Source: Chrysoperla carnea (Eukaryota > Arthropoda > Insecta > Neuroptera > Chrysopidae). Taken from it: a stretch of 64,000 bases of DNA. Below, one piece after another: positions 34,926-48,338 of this stretch. The notes under the pieces are model-generated. The model was not told where the DNA came from. It did no database searches and was given only the letters and a program-made list of their open reading frames with translations. The stretch's first letter is position 1, and each line of letters begins with the position of its first letter. The stretch is taken from NCBI RefSeq assembly GCF_905475395.1, contig NC_058339.1:22824001-22888000 (forward strand). Direction: 5' to 3'. The translations under genes and the position numbers were made by a program.

Positions 34926-36444
34926 ATAAAACCAGCTACTTGGTTGTCTTATCTAAGAATACTCATTCATGGTCGAAATTTTGAAATAACATCAACGAAT
35001 AAGCTATGGACCAAAAATTTGTTAAATCAACAAAAGAGATTTTAATACATGTAACGGTCGTTTACATCTCTACGAGAAGAGCCATCTTGAACAAAGGATT
35101 ATTTCTAAGTATACAGATCTATTATCAAGTCAAATCCAATGTATGGCATTGTATACCATCAGTTTACACATTTCCTCTGTTACGACAGAGAAAATAGAAC
35201 GGAAATTATGGTATTTGAAAATCAATAATGTAAATATTTACTCTAGTCGGCAACAACATTCTAAATATATTTTATAGTTAATTTTAAATATTTCATAGTA
35301 TTTTCAAAATAGCAATTTATTTTCCGTTATTAAATTTACGATACACACATAATAACGTAAAATATCTCATTTTTGTTCCTGAAAATAGAGAGAGAAAAGA
35401 GAGATAGATGCAACATAGTTCGATCAAAATAACATGGTATACCTAAAATATCGGTGACGCCAACTTGAGTATATTTTAAGAATTAGTCTTTACAATGAGA
35501 GGAATTTCTTATCAAAAAAAAAAAACCGACGAAATAATTTACGATTCTTTACCTAATAAATTTTATAATGCACAATTTTAAGTCTTCTCATTCCTCGTTA
35601 AATGTTGCAGAAAAATTAAGTCTTAACTTTGCCTCGTGTGTCAAATTAGTTTTTTTTTTGCCTGGTGCTAAAACGACAGATACATTTATACGTAGAAATA
35701 AAAAGCAGGATGTTTGCGATCGTCCAAATGAGTGAAAAATTTTGAAAAGGCGTTGCATTCCATTGTATAACCCCTCCCGCTGTTACAAATATCATGTCCT
35801 TTGTTTATACGTATTATGTCAAAGATGTTCTTTAAACACTTGCCGGCGTTAAACATTGGAGTACGGAAGCCGAAAGTTTTAATTTCCATAAATGTGGCAT
35901 TGTGAAGTCGTGTGACGTTTAAAACTCGATTTTTTCTTTATAATCAAATTTATGAATCTTCAAAATAACAGAGAAAAATTATCATAGAAATTTTACTTTT
36001 AAAGGCTTACGGTCATATATTGAATAATTCAGAATTTGCTTTAGTTGTAAGACCAATAGCAAATAAAATAGATTTTCTCATACCATAAAATTCGGCTGAC
36101 ATGGACTTGAGGTGTCTAGATTCATTAAAATTGAGATTGTGTTATACCAAGGTGAAAGCGATGGATATTGATCTATTGTATGACACACTCTGTTTATATA
36201 GTAGTCCTTAATTTTTGAGGGGGTACTTGCCTTATTGTAATAAGACACTAAAGGCATGATCCTAGATGTTCGTGTGAAATTGACATTTTCATTGACCAAT
36301 CTAATCTGATTAACATTTTCTAAATAATGAATTACAATCCTGAAGACTGTGATTAAAAGTTCGTAATTTCTCTCTTATTCTCACTAGGGAGTAGAGTTTA
36401 ATAGTTTATTAAACTATTAAAGTCTGTTATAGTCTATTAAACTA
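34926..36444. other. AT-rich DNA, nothing recognised
   Basis: No gene or ordered repeat. Short frames on the minus strand (35686-35889, 36078-36299) have no supporting features. Confidence 0.5.
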
Positions 36445-36612
36445 TTAACAGACTATATTTTGAGCGGAAAGCTAAATACCCGCATGAAGTTTGGTAGTTG
36501 GAGGCACCAATTAATTTGCTTTCGGTTTATAATTTTCAATTGGGTCCCGTCTACAACTAAACTTAATCTGGGTATTTAACTTAGACTTTCAACTCATAAT
36601 ATAGACTGTTAA
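36445..36612. mobile_element. 168 bp MITE with TTAA ends
   Basis: The left arm 36445-36509 (TTAACAGACTATATTTTGAG...) pairs with the right arm 36543-36612 (...CTCATAATATAGACTGTTAA) over about 65 bp with several mismatches and small gaps. Both outer ends are TTAA, the target duplication used by piggyBac-type elements. Next to the left end, 36398-36445 holds a further run of nested palindromes built on AGTTTATTAAAC. Confidence 0.7.
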
Positions 36613-38630
36613 ACCGAAGTGTAGAGTTTACTTGGTTTATATTTAATTTTAATTTTGTTTTTTATTCTCAATCTTGTTTCGAAGTAAGAAGTTGTAAGTA
36701 ATTATTTAATTTCAGTCAGTTTTTTCATCAATTTTTCAATGATTTAGTATATTTCATCTGCCTTTTAATCTAGGTATACGGAAATTTATAAGTCTGCAAT
36801 TGTGGTTTTTCCGTACCTCTCTTGCTATGGTATGAGATAAAATACTTACCACCTAACTTCACTTACAGAAAGTTTTTATCCGACTATATAATGCATCAAT
36901 GTTTGAGTAACGTTAGACGTGATTTACATTAGAATATGGCTAATAATACAGTTCATTTAATTGAGTATAAGTTTCGGTTACCACCGTTGAAATTATTATC
37001 ATAGAAGGATTTGTGGTACTATAAATAATGGTGCTAGTTAAATTGGTGTTTTGAAAACATGAATTTAATTTCAAACTACAATGTACATTTACTTGATGCA
37101 TATCGTAGATAATAATATTTGTACGCAAAACAATATACATGGAGAATTATAAAGAATAGTATATGGGATTTTGAGACTACCATACTAATATTAGAAATAT
37201 CGAAACTTCTAGATAAAATCCGTACTCTAACCAAAAAAGGTCGAATTTTTTGTGTGTGTATTGTCGTAAAATGAAAAGGAAAAATAAATAAACAACATCT
37301 TTACCTTCTTAAAATGTTTTTTCGAATTTTTTACTTATACAAGGGGTCTCATTTTTATCTATCACGCTGAACATTTCTCGAGATACCACTTGGAATGAAA
37401 GAGATTGAATAAAAAGTGTTAGGGGCAGAGATTCGAGCTTACACTAAATTAGCAAGTTGTTTCTTAAAACGAAGAATTTCAGATTTAAATATATTTTTCA
37501 AAAGTGAGAAGATTTCGGTTACGATAATAATAATCGGGAGGTTAGAGACATCGTTGAGATTAGGGACATTTAGAAACAATTTCAAGGATTTTTGTTTGAT
37601 CTATAACCGCCAATATTGCATCCGGATTATTTTCAATGCAAAATTGACCTGCAAGTTTCTTCTGTTCCAAGTACAAAAGCGTTACATGGTGAGAAATGTA
37701 TGGCGTTTACTACTATGCTGGTATCATGTAAAGACAGATACTTATATCTATGTTATCGTTAGTAATATTACAGTATTTAATAGGGCCACCCACCAGAAGT
37801 ATTGTGGGTATCGCCAAACAGTATGGATCTAACGCCCATACTGCATTGACTTGTCTGCCAAAACTATTGCTAATGTTGCTATTCTTTCAATAATCAAATC
37901 AGTATGGCGTTCACACCGATACTGATACAGTGAATGAATAGTTATCGTACCTCAACATTACGGTATTACAAAAGTACGAATAATATTCACCTACGTAGAG
38001 TATCCACATCACTCTTTAGTTTCAAATATTGACCAGTTTGCTTTGTGTAACAATTCAAGTGACATAATCGTTAAGAGTAATTGAAAACTATTGTTCTAAC
38101 AGTAACTATTGTTTAAATTCTGTATGTTTTGTGTGTATCACAAAACGATCAATGAAGGTATGTTTATAGCACATACATGCGACACAGGTTGTGAAACCCA
38201 TCATTTTTATACCCTGCGTATCGATAGTAAATATCATGAGAGGTATAATAAATTTAGTCTTACACTAGAAAATATTGATGATATAAAAAAAATTCAGTAA
38301 TGGTATTCAAGAGATCACTTCATAAGTCCAGTTCGACCTGTCCGTGTATAAAACAACTCAAAAAAAGAGAGAGAGCGAGCGACAAGAAGAGGTAAATTTG
38401 AAACAAAGAACAAAAAAGGTTGGAGAATTAAATCGAAGGTCCATAGGAAGTCAAATTTTTACAGCGAAAGAAAGAGAAGAAAAGTAAGGTAGAAATTTCC
38501 ATTCCAAATCATAAAAAGCGATGTGATGCTGCTTTTTTGATATGTTACGTGCAAATATTTTGAAACTACGTTTGGCAAACAACAAAAAGTTGTGCTACCT
38601 TCGTAATAGGTGAAAAAATAGTAAAATACT
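36613..38630. other. AT-rich DNA, nothing recognised
   Basis: A 138-codon plus frame at 37416-37832 starts at GTG, lacks an ATG near its start and shows no domain. A short palindrome (CAGTATGG...CCATACTG) lies at about 37818-37842 and a GA-rich tract at about 38355-38390. Confidence 0.45.
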
Positions 38631-38695
38631 TTTTTCAAGCATCAAATCTCAAAAACTATTAGACATACGGAGCTGTGGGTTGGCTTCAATTGTTT
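38631..38695 (+). repeat. Dispersed repeat, second copy of a pair
   Basis: TTTTTCAAGCATCAAATCTC, then ATTAGACATACGGAGCTGTG and GGTTGGCTTCAATTG, match 22333-22397 at most positions. Only this 65 bp core is shared. Confidence 0.75.
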
Positions 38696-39039
38696 CAAAT
38701 TTAATATACAAAATCTCACAGTTATTGTAAGTAAACTGCAAAAAAATGAAAAAATTTGGAATATTTTGCAGATTTTCACGGCTTCAAAGCCTGTTTAAAA
38801 TATATTTATGCGGATACACGCATATTTTCTTGCATCTTGTGAAAATAACTATATTACCTATTATTGCATACAGCATGGTCCTTAAGTTGTACCTACTTGA
38901 ACTCCTTTTTAAAAAATTTGAATATGAAAGTTGTATTTAGTCTTCGCAATACTTATTATTATTATTAATAATACGACTCATTTTACAACACCTAAATAAT
39001 GTAATTTCATTATTTGAGCTAGTAAAAAAATGATGTAGT

Positions 39040-39110
39040 CCTCGCAAAAAAAATTGAGATCCCTGATGCACCCAATTTTTATGCAAACGGATCCAGATTT
39101 TTTTGTGAGG
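39040..39110. repeat. 71 bp hairpin repeat
   Basis: CCTCGCAAAAAAAATTGAGA (39040) is the near reverse complement of the segment ending TTTTTTTGTGAGG (39089-39110). It could be a very short MITE or the remains of one. Confidence 0.5.
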
Positions 39111-39703
39111 CTTTTATCATTATTATAAACCATATTACTTGCTCATCTTCAAATTTTCAAAAACAGAGTTAAATTCGATACAACTTAAAGATCATGCTGT
39201 ATGCAATAAAACCCTAACACACAATATCATCACCTCCTTATTTGAGTTTAATGTTGATGTACCATAAAATAATCGCAAGTTTGTTTCAATTTTATTACTA
39301 TAAATGCTAATTCATGTTGTTTATATTCATTTACAGTTTATGTTATAAAATGACAAATAAAAGCCTGTAATAAATTATTTTTGTTTTTTTACTGATAATA
39401 TTTGATGATGAAGCTTTATGAACAGCTTTGCATGTATTATATATGATTTAACAAAATATCTACTCTTATTTTTTGTATAATTAAAAATTTAAGTGTCTGT
39501 TTAGTAGTTTTGGTTGTAATTTATTATTATTACAAACATTAAAATAATGATTACTCTTTCGAATTAAACTTAGGGACTTATGAGACAAAACAACCTACTT
39601 TAGAAATGTTAAATCTTCATTGAAGCTTATTTAACAATCGAAAATCTTTTTTTAAAGTGATAGTTCATTTTTTTTCTCCAATTTCGATAAAACTCAGTAT
39701 ATA

Positions 39704-39868
39704 AGGAAATTTTGACCCAAAAAGTAAAAAAATCGGGTGCGTTTGATGACTGATCGAATAGTTTTTGAGATACGGACCAAAATTGATCCAAATATTGCGA
39801 TATCTCAGAAACTCTGCATCCAATCATAAATTAACCTGATTTTTATACTTTTTGGATCAAAATTACCC
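39704..39868. mobile_element. 165 bp hairpin element (MITE-like)
   Basis: GGAAATTTTGACCCAAAAAG (39704) and its continuation pair with ACCTGATTTTTATACTTTTT and its continuation (39834-39868) over about 35 bp with few mismatches. The interior has no coding content; the minus frame crossing it is incidental. Confidence 0.6.
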
Positions 39869-40864
39869 CATTCCAATAAAGCAATGAAAATAAAACAAGA
39901 AGTACATCTTGTCTTCATTGCGATACTGTAAAAAGTCAATTTTTATAAAAAATAGTTATTTAAATAAAACTTGAAATATTTATTACAGTGCACTGTAGCC
40001 GGTTGTTACTCAAAGTCGAATAGTTGAAGTAGATTGAAATATAAAATCTTACCGAAAACTATCATCTTACTTGATGAAAATTATTTTTAAAAACAGCAGT
40101 TTTCATAAAATATACACACACATATACGAAAACACCGTTTTCTAGTAAACAGCAGACATAAATTGTTCATTTCATTTTTACTTATACTAAAATATATAGT
40201 GTACCTGTAGGTACTATAAAGAGATTGTATGAAATGAAATTGTGTACCAAGAATATCCGTGAAAAGTTTCCAGTTTGTTAGATAAAGTAAACTACGATTC
40301 ATAGCTCAATACGATAGGTATGTATAAGATATAACCATCTCGAGCTATATATTTTTTACTTGTTTGCTCCGTCTACTCACGTTTCATATTCTTAGTATAT
40401 GCTCTTATGCACAATGTCATTCATAAAAAACGATACAATCGCTGAATATTTTTCAAAATAACCCAGTCTTTTATAACGCCTGTAAGTCATTACGTTCATA
40501 TGATACAAAAAATTTGAAGGTTTATTTATCAATTAATCATCCGTTTATACGTCTTTTGTGATATGTTCATATTGATTTTTTGAACGATTTATTAGAAATT
40601 AACTATCAAATCAGTGCTTTTACTAAAAAAATGGAACGTTTCTCATAAACCCTACAGAGAATCCAGAGAATCGATATGCCTATATAGTCTGTGCACTTTT
40701 TGTGCCACTAAATCAAGAAGAAACGCTGCCTGAGAGTCTACTATAATTATTAATCACTTTTCGTTCTTTATCGTAGCTTTTTTTTAACCAACTTTTTTTG
40801 AGAGGAGCTTGAAACTCATAGAATTTATGATTACTCCAATAACTTTTTACAATTAGCTTTTTAC

Positions 40865-41089
40865 CTAGTGTTGCCATCTAGCGGGTCTTTTTTTAATCTT
40901 CTGAGTAAAAAGGCTAATTAAAGCAGTATATTACTTTTTAAATAATACTAATAAAAAATTTTAACTAACTACATAAGACAAATTATAAACATTATCATAT
41001 TATCATTAAAACCGGACATACAATAATTAATAATTCCAGGCCTTTTTATTCTGAAGATAAAAAAAACATCTGCTAGATGGCAACAATAG
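40865..41089. mobile_element. 225 bp MITE with CCATCTAGC termini
   Basis: The left arm from CTAGTGTTGCCATCTAGCGG (40865) through TTTTTTTAATCTTCTGAGTA pairs with the right arm (41036-41089) ending GCTAGATGGCAACAATAG. Arms are about 50 bp. The interior is AT-rich and non-coding. Confidence 0.7.
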
Positions 41090-41106
41090 GAGGGTACAAA
41101 TATATA

Positions 41107-41160
41107 CTGCCATCTAGATGATCTTTTTTTAATCTTCAGAGGAAAAAGGGCTAATTGAAA
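41107..41160. repeat. Solo arm of the CCATCTAG element
   Basis: CTGCCATCTAGATGATCTTT, then AATCTTCAGAGGAAAAAGGG, repeats the left arm of the element at 40865-41089 just 18 bp beyond its right end, in the orientation of the left arm. No matching right arm was found after it. Confidence 0.65.
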
Positions 41161-41737
41161 ACAATTATTTTGACGGTTAAACTTATTTTGAAAATTCTTT
41201 CAAAATTCCCTTTTTATCGACATGTTATGTGCGCGCACTCTTGAATTCACTCCTCGATTCAACAACTTTGAAACGTCATCAATGTTTTCAATTAAAATTC
41301 TATATTAAATCAATAATTTACGCTACGATAATTTCGATAATTTGTTTTGGGATTTTGATTTAATTTGTCTTGGAATAGTTTTTTTTTTTTGGAATCGGTC
41401 TTTTTTTTGTGACATTTTATTTTAGTGAATCTGAAGTACACTAACTAGTTGGTCAGTAATTGGTTATTTGTCCATTTATCGCGTATATTCTTAATGTAAA
41501 TTTAAGACTTAGATGGTTGTTTCAAGGATGCCATTGTCAGAACTGACCCAAATTGAAACGTTGCCGCATGGGAATTTTTAAAGTCATTCAAAAAACTGAT
41601 TTGTTAAAATAGGCCAAAATATGATGGAAAAAAAACAAAAAACAAATGGGTAGGTATTCAAACCAAAAATATTAAAAACCAAAGTCGTTAGCTGGTCATC
41701 ACTTTTTTATGAATGAAACTGTATATAAATGTAAGAA

Positions 41738-41780
41738 TGTGTGTGTGCGTGTATGTGTGTGGGTGTGTGTGTGTGTGTGT
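41738..41780. repeat. (GT)n microsatellite
   Basis: Forty-three bases of GT with a few substitutions (GCGT, GTAT, GGGT). The cysteine-rich frame over it is an artefact. Confidence 0.9.
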
Positions 41781-42235
41781 TTTATTATTTTGCTAAATTC
41801 TTGTCACATCTTCAATTGTCACAACTTTTACTACATTTGACATTTCATTTGGAAATTATATACCGTAAAATGATATCGTACGTATTGTATATGTTCAATA
41901 TAATATATATAGTATATAGGCAGCACTGTATGCTGTAGAGTGTAGATTCATACAATATACGACAACGACAAGGTTATTCATAAAGGATATTGATATTTTG
42001 AGAGTGTGTAATTTTAGTGGATAAAATGTTTTGAATTTCAATAAATCTCCTTAAACTCTTCTATTATACGCTTTCATTACTTCTAGTAACTAACACGAAT
42101 TTCGATTTGCAAAAAAAGTGAAAAGCCATGCATATAGTGTGTAAAATTTTCTTTTTTTAAGGTAATAATATATAGAAGGCCAAGGCCAAAAACAATTCAG
42201 ATATGCGATCGAAACGGTTAAGTTTTACGTGGTAC

Positions 42236-42895
42236 TAAAATGAATTTACTAAAGCTGAAAATTGTTATACAGATTGTATATTGCATATAAAAAAAACAGT
42301 TATTATTGTCAGTCAGTTAGGTGTTAGAACAGAGCTGGTCAGTCAGCCCTTACTTATGAACAATAAGTACATCAGATTCATTTATGATTTCTGTGGTATT
42401 TAAATGAATTTATTAAAGCTGAATATTGTTATACAGCTTGTGTATTGCATATAGATAACAGTTATGACAGTCAGTCAGTTAAATGTTAGAACAGGGCTGG
42501 TCATTCAGCCCTTATTTATGAACAATAAATATATGAGATTCATTTATGATTGCCGTGGTATTTAAATAAATGTATTAAAGCTGAAAATTGTTATACAGTA
42601 ATATGTAGGTATTTAAATGAATTTATTAAAGCTGTATAACAATTTCCAGCTCTAATAAATTCATTTAAATACCAAAGAAATCATATGTGAATCTGATTTA
42701 TTTAATGTCCACAAATAAGGGCTGCCCAGCCCTGTTCTAACGTTAAACCGACCGACTGTCATAACTTTTATTTATATGTTATATACCAGCTGTATAACAA
42801 TTTTCAGCTTTATTAAATCCATTTAAATACCACGGTAATCGTAAATGAATCTTATTTATTTATTGTTCATAAATAAGAGCTGACCTGCTCATGGT
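42236..42895. repeat. Array of ~162 bp direct and inverted copies, long-hairpin potential
   Basis: The word AT(G/A)AATTTA(T/C)TAAAGCTGAA with TTGTTATACAG recurs at 42240, 42404 and 42566, a step of 162-164 bp. From about 42632 the same unit appears inverted (CTGTATAACAATTTCCAGCT, then CAGCCCTGTTCTAAC, then a second inverted copy from 42789). Arms of roughly 260-280 bp (about 42320-42600 and 42632-42895) can pair at high identity, with a compact inner hairpin at 42609-42673 (GGTATTTAAATGAATTTATT / complement). Transcribed, it would form a long double-stranded hairpin. Confidence 0.85.
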
Positions 42896-45800
42896 ATTTA
42901 TTATTTTTTTTATTTTGTATTTTTATCTGCTAGAAAATATCTCGCCCATTTTCTAAGACATTCTGTAAATGAGCTAAAGGTATTTTCTTTATTATTCAGG
43001 CATATATATGAAGAAATGTATAATACTTCGAGAAAGGATCCTTAAACTACCAATTTTTGTTGTTGTTGTTGTTTGTTGTTGAATATACCTAAGTAAGTAC
43101 AGACTATAAAAACCACAGTATCTCTCATTATTTCTTATTAAAGAAGATAAATGTATTCTAGGCAATTGTTTTTCAATAAAGGTGTTTTATTATAGACAAA
43201 TCAATGCTTCGAAAAGAAAGAAAATACTAGAAAACATCCTTGCTGATATTTATAATAAGCCCTAACAAACTTGTTTTGTAAAGGTTAGAGTGAGATTATT
43301 GAATTTTTTGGAGATTATGTTTATATTTATTTTAATACATAAATTTTGTGAAGAATTCTCTGGTAGGTATTGATTCCATTTTGTTTTATATTTAGAGCAA
43401 TCAGATGCTGATTAGACAATTTCCGAATTTTTCAATATCTAAACAAAATGCTCATATCAAATTCGACAATTTTATCTCTGATTACAGTGCTATTAATTTT
43501 CAAATGAATTGTTGTACATTATACCGACTTTTTAGATTTCTTTAAAGTAACGGATGCGTGGCTCCATAGTAGACTCTATCATGTATTAAATAAGAAACTT
43601 CCAAGCAAGTTCCAATCAACATAAAAAGGAAATTTCAAATAACAAGTTTCGTACGTAAGAGGAACTGCCACAGTTTGTTACTTGTATTTTCTTTTCATTG
43701 TATCTCTCTTCAAATTGTCTTAATGCACCATAGAAGAAAATTATTTGTGCAAAAATATTTGAAGCATGTTTTGGGGAAAAAACTTTTCAAATTTATCTTA
43801 TTTATAAAAATAATTTAAAAACTGATATTAAACACTTTGTATGTAAGGTATTTTAACAATAGCTCAGTCAATAGTTTATTTTCACTCACTTAAGCTACCG
43901 AAATTATTTGTCGGTTTTCGAAACAATGTTTCAAATACAAATGCAAGTTTTTCTGGAGAAATTACATTCTACTTTCATTTTTCTGTTGCCTCTTATTGAT
44001 CAGAAACTTGCAGTTAGTTGCGTTTCAAAATCATGCTGGCTTACTATTATCATAATATCATTTTGTGGTAAATTTTTCGCATTCTTGCAGGGATGGCACC
44101 TGTCTTAAAAAATTTCTTATTTTGTAAATTCTCAAAATAATTAGAGTAGATCCCGAGTTGATATTAGCAATGAATAATTTTTTAATACGTAAGGCAATAT
44201 ACACCCTATATAATATTTATTCATATGAATACAATGAACGCACTATATTTATGTAATGCTCTCCTTATCAGGAATTAGTATGTCTGAACGGATATGCTTA
44301 TACACATTCCAAAATACCCTACATACCACATATTACTAGTCGACAGGTAAGCTATATACTCTCATACTTTGTAATGTGTATAGTTCTTGAAAAGCATTAC
44401 TGGTTTTTTACTGGTAAGAAACGTTCAATTCAGTCTTTCACGCACACAGAAAAACACTCAACACAAAATAAAAAAAGTTTTTCATTATAAATAATTCATT
44501 TTAAAATTTTTATCATCTGTATAGGTAAAATTTACACATGTACAGAACGCTACAAAATATTAAGTAATACTTTGATATTGTAAGGTACATAGCATTTTAA
44601 TTCCTACTTTTCATGTATCATCTTATCATTTAAGATGTTGTTTTATTTTGTTTCAGATTTGTTTTATTTGGTTTAAGTGTCATTAAAACTTCTCCCGATG
44701 AAAGTTAATTTGATAAAATCTGTTTGACAACTTACACACATCGTCTGCACTGATTTGTAGAGAAATGCACTCATTGGTTTTCTGCGTATGCAAACATATC
44801 GCCAAAAACTATTACTCTGTGGAAAGTGGATCTTTCTTTAGAATTTTATACCATTAGCTTATTTCTGTCCGTTGGAAATTTGAAAACCAGGACGGAATCG
44901 ACCCAATTGCTAGAATATATTACAAAACATTTACTCATTTACACAATTAATACTTTGAACAAATTCTATATATCTTCATTACATGGTGCATTTATTTTTG
45001 CTACTTTGTGTATAAATAGATATTCACTTGAATTTTTTTGTTTCTTTTCATTTGAAGATTTGTTGTTAAGTAACAAAAAAAAAGTTTAAAATTTTAAAAA
45101 TATATGCTTATGCCTATGCCTTTTTTTACTGTATTCTCTTGAGTATTATTAAATTTAGTTGTTTTATTCTTCTTTGTGTTACACATACAAAAAAAATTAT
45201 AATGAATTACAAGAATTCATTTGAATTTATGTGTAAGCTAGCCTATTTGTTATGGGTCCCTATTGTGGTTAATGTGGGTATTACCCACAATGCTCGGGCA
45301 GAATATATATCGAAAATCTGAATTGGGTAAAAAAAATACTTTTCTTTTATTTCAGTGTACAGTTATTTGATAAAGCCGATATACGGGGGTCTTTACGGTC
45401 CAAGGTGGTAGAAAATATAATCTGATAGGCAAGTAGACGATTTTTAAGAAAAAACGATGTAAATTTAATTCTTAGATAAAAGAAACCGGTCATATTTAAT
45501 ATTAGGTTTATAAACGCCCGTTTCGCTTAAAAATAAAAACCGGTAAATACTACCGTGTAACAGCCTTTACCTCTCTTGCCAACACTTATCCCCCTTCCAT
45601 AACACTCGAAATAAAGACAGGAATTGTTGTATACAAAATATATATACAGTTTTCATTTTTTTTATTAAATGTTAAATAATCATAATTCATTGAGTATATC
45701 AGAACAGATGGCAATGAATTGTCTTTTAACATTTTAATGTTTACCATTTTTACAGAAATCTTTAATTCATGGTTCAAAATGATGTACAAAGATGGCGCAC

Positions 45801-46386
45801 TGAAATGTCAAACTTAATTCAATTAATTAATACTTTTTCTTTTTTAAATATATATTATATTTATAAATTATAGTGTCTGCCTATCTTTTTGAAGATTGAT
45901 ATAGGTAAATTTTTAATAAAGATATTGAAATTTTTATCATATGTGGCTCGAGTGGTGAGGTTTCATTCAATAAACAGTTGACTGGGGTAGTTATTATGTT
46001 ACTAACATTTTTATCGATACTATTTTATATAAATATTTCATCAGTCATTTGAACTTATGGAATAATGTCACTAGTGGTATGTATTTAAATATTTTCGGCT
46101 TGAATTGTAACTCAGTGAGCATTCTTTATATTTTCCATTTTATAGTTTTGACAAAAATATGTTGACCTACTTGTCTTGAATATTAAAACATAAATGTCAT
46201 GATTTCAACAAATAATAAATTCAACTATTTATCTGAAAAATGAACACAAGGTGAAAATTGAATATATTTTATAAGTGTGAAAATGACTTTATCTTCAAGA
46301 TATGTAGACTTTAACCTGATAGAAATACTGTTCTAAAATTGTGAATTGTTTCGTGCATAAAGTTTCAATTGAAGTTCTTTTTGATA
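42896..46386. other. AT-rich DNA with (GTT)n tract
   Basis: A (TTG)n tract lies at about 43055-43081. A small palindrome (TGTGGGTATTACCCACA) sits near 45273-45289. No gene is supported; the short frames seen have no domains. Confidence 0.5.
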
Positions 46387-46470
46387 AAGCAGCTTATTTT
46401 TGAACAAGAAATAATAACATGATTTAAACCGCTTTAGTGGGAAAACCGATTTCTCACCAGAATCGTGACT
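46387..46470 (+). repeat. Dispersed repeat pair, copy 1
   Basis: AGCAGCTTATTTTTGAACAA and the following block through CAGAATCGTGACT match 48257-48338 at roughly three quarters of positions. Confidence 0.6.
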
Positions 46471-46939
46471 AAAATTAAGTCATCATTCTTCAAATTATAG
46501 AGGAAGCGCTGAATTTTTTTTAAATCTACCAAACATTTCGAATTAAGTAATATTTTGTAACTAAATTATATTACTAACTCTAAAAAACAAAAGGCTATCT
46601 AATTTGTTTCCGCAAAATCAATTCAGCTTCTTTCAAGCAAAATTGTTTGATACATTTCTGTTCGTTGTTTTTCGGGAAACTCAACAAAAAAAACTTTATT
46701 TAATTTGTGTAAAAATGACGTTGAAATTAATTTTCATGATTTTTTTTTAGTCATTTAAATAAAATTGTCAAAATTGAAGAAAAAAAAATTGGTACGTAAC
46801 ATTCTTCCATACTTTGTATTGTAGAATAGTACAAAAATTTATATAATTTAAATATTTTCTGATTTCTCATCAAATATGTATATTTTATAACAAATTTTAC
46901 ATTTCGAATTGAAGAATATCAATCATAATATATACAATA

Positions 46940-47260
46940 CTACACTAAACATATAACACAATACCAACACAAAAATGAAAGATACATACAAAGGCCTCTA
47001 TTATGTGACGACATCGTATGGATGAATAACCTACTCCTGCCTGAATCAACTAGGTATATAATCGAGGAAATAAGGCATTTGATCCAGGAATCAACACCGC
47101 ACCTGTAAATTTTTTTGTGAAGTCGGTGGAAAATGTTTGGGTGAGTGAGCTCAACAGAATTATATTGTTGCGAACTTTTGTTTTTTCGATTTACGCTTAT
47201 AAAGTGGTACAAAAGTATCCTACCTCCGGGCACCACATTCTCTCTATTTAACATTTCTAA
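46940..47260 (-). other. Unassigned GC-elevated block, possible repeat
   Basis: This block is less AT-rich than its surroundings and is open for 104 codons on the minus strand without a recognisable domain. On that strand it has a TGGTGCCCGGAGGTAGG word (complement of 47223-47239) that resembles a retrovirus-like primer binding site, but no long terminal repeat pair was found. It is most likely a fragment of a mobile element. Confidence 0.25.
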
Positions 47261-48256
47261 ATATATTTTGGACGATTCCTAGCAATTTCCTGAAATGTAT
47301 CAGCGTTTGAATAATAGTACAGGTTTTGCCGAAAGTTTTTATTTAAAAACCGTACGATACTATATTTTGAACCATTCTTAGTAATTTTTGGATTTTGACA
47401 TCTACATCTTGCCACACTATTTTCGCTACTTAAGCGTTTGCAAAAAAAACCTGTATCTTTGGTTCAATTTCAGCAGTACATAAAAAATTATTTTTGAGCT
47501 TTTTTTGCATGATTTATGACTTTTTTTGCGTTATTTATGAATTTTTACATTTAAATTATCAAATGTTTGTATATTAGGCTTTTCTAAGAGGCTTTTTTGA
47601 CTTTTATTCTTACCTAATCTTGCTTGCTTTGAAAAATAAGACTTTTTTTGACGCTTATATATAGAAAACGGGGATTAACTAAGAAATGTCACGAGTTAAG
47701 TTTCCAATGCAACTATCTCTTAAACGGCGAGGGTAGGTAAAAAATGCCATAGATCAAATCCAATAGTTATTTTTTTAAATTTTAAATTAATAGAATGAAG
47801 GAGGGTACTTCTAAACCACTTTATGGGCGTAAATTGAAAAAAACACAAGTTCGCATGCATTGGATTTTATTGAGTACACTCAGGCAAACAGTTTCCATTG
47901 ATTCGCATAAAAATTGCCATTCCAGAGTCAGACTGTTTTTTCGGTTTAATCTCCTCGATTAATAGGTACTTCAACAATATTCAGAATTCAGATTCAAAAT
48001 ATTTTTAGGGTTCAATTTATATAAATGCAAATGAAGGATATATGAATATAATTTACATATTATAATAAAAATTCAATTTCAGGTACAAAATATTTTATGT
48101 TTAGAAATTTTCTGTAAATTTAAAAATAGAATAACCTTCTACCTCTTATTACTTTTTTTTAAAGCTTTATAGGGTAAGGGAGTGAAAAAAAAAATGTTAA
48201 CACTTATCTAAACCTGATTCGAATTTATATGCAATAAATTTTTGTATTGACGTGAT

Positions 48257-48338
48257 TGAAGCGCTTATTTTTGAACAAGAATGATTAATGTATTTAATCG
48301 CTCTAGTAAGAAAAATGATTTTTATCATAATCGTGACT
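48257..48338 (+). repeat. Dispersed repeat pair, copy 2
   Basis: GAAGCGCTTATTTTTGAACA through CATAATCGTGACT is the partner of 46387-46470. Confidence 0.6.

Noticed and set aside
37416..37832. 138-codon plus-strand frame
   Set aside because: It begins at GTG, has no domain, and frames of this size are expected by chance in a window of this length.
47223..47239. Primer binding site of an LTR retrotransposon on the minus strand
   Set aside because: TGGTGCCCGGAGG looks suggestive, but no matching pair of long terminal repeats or gag/pol sequence was found nearby.
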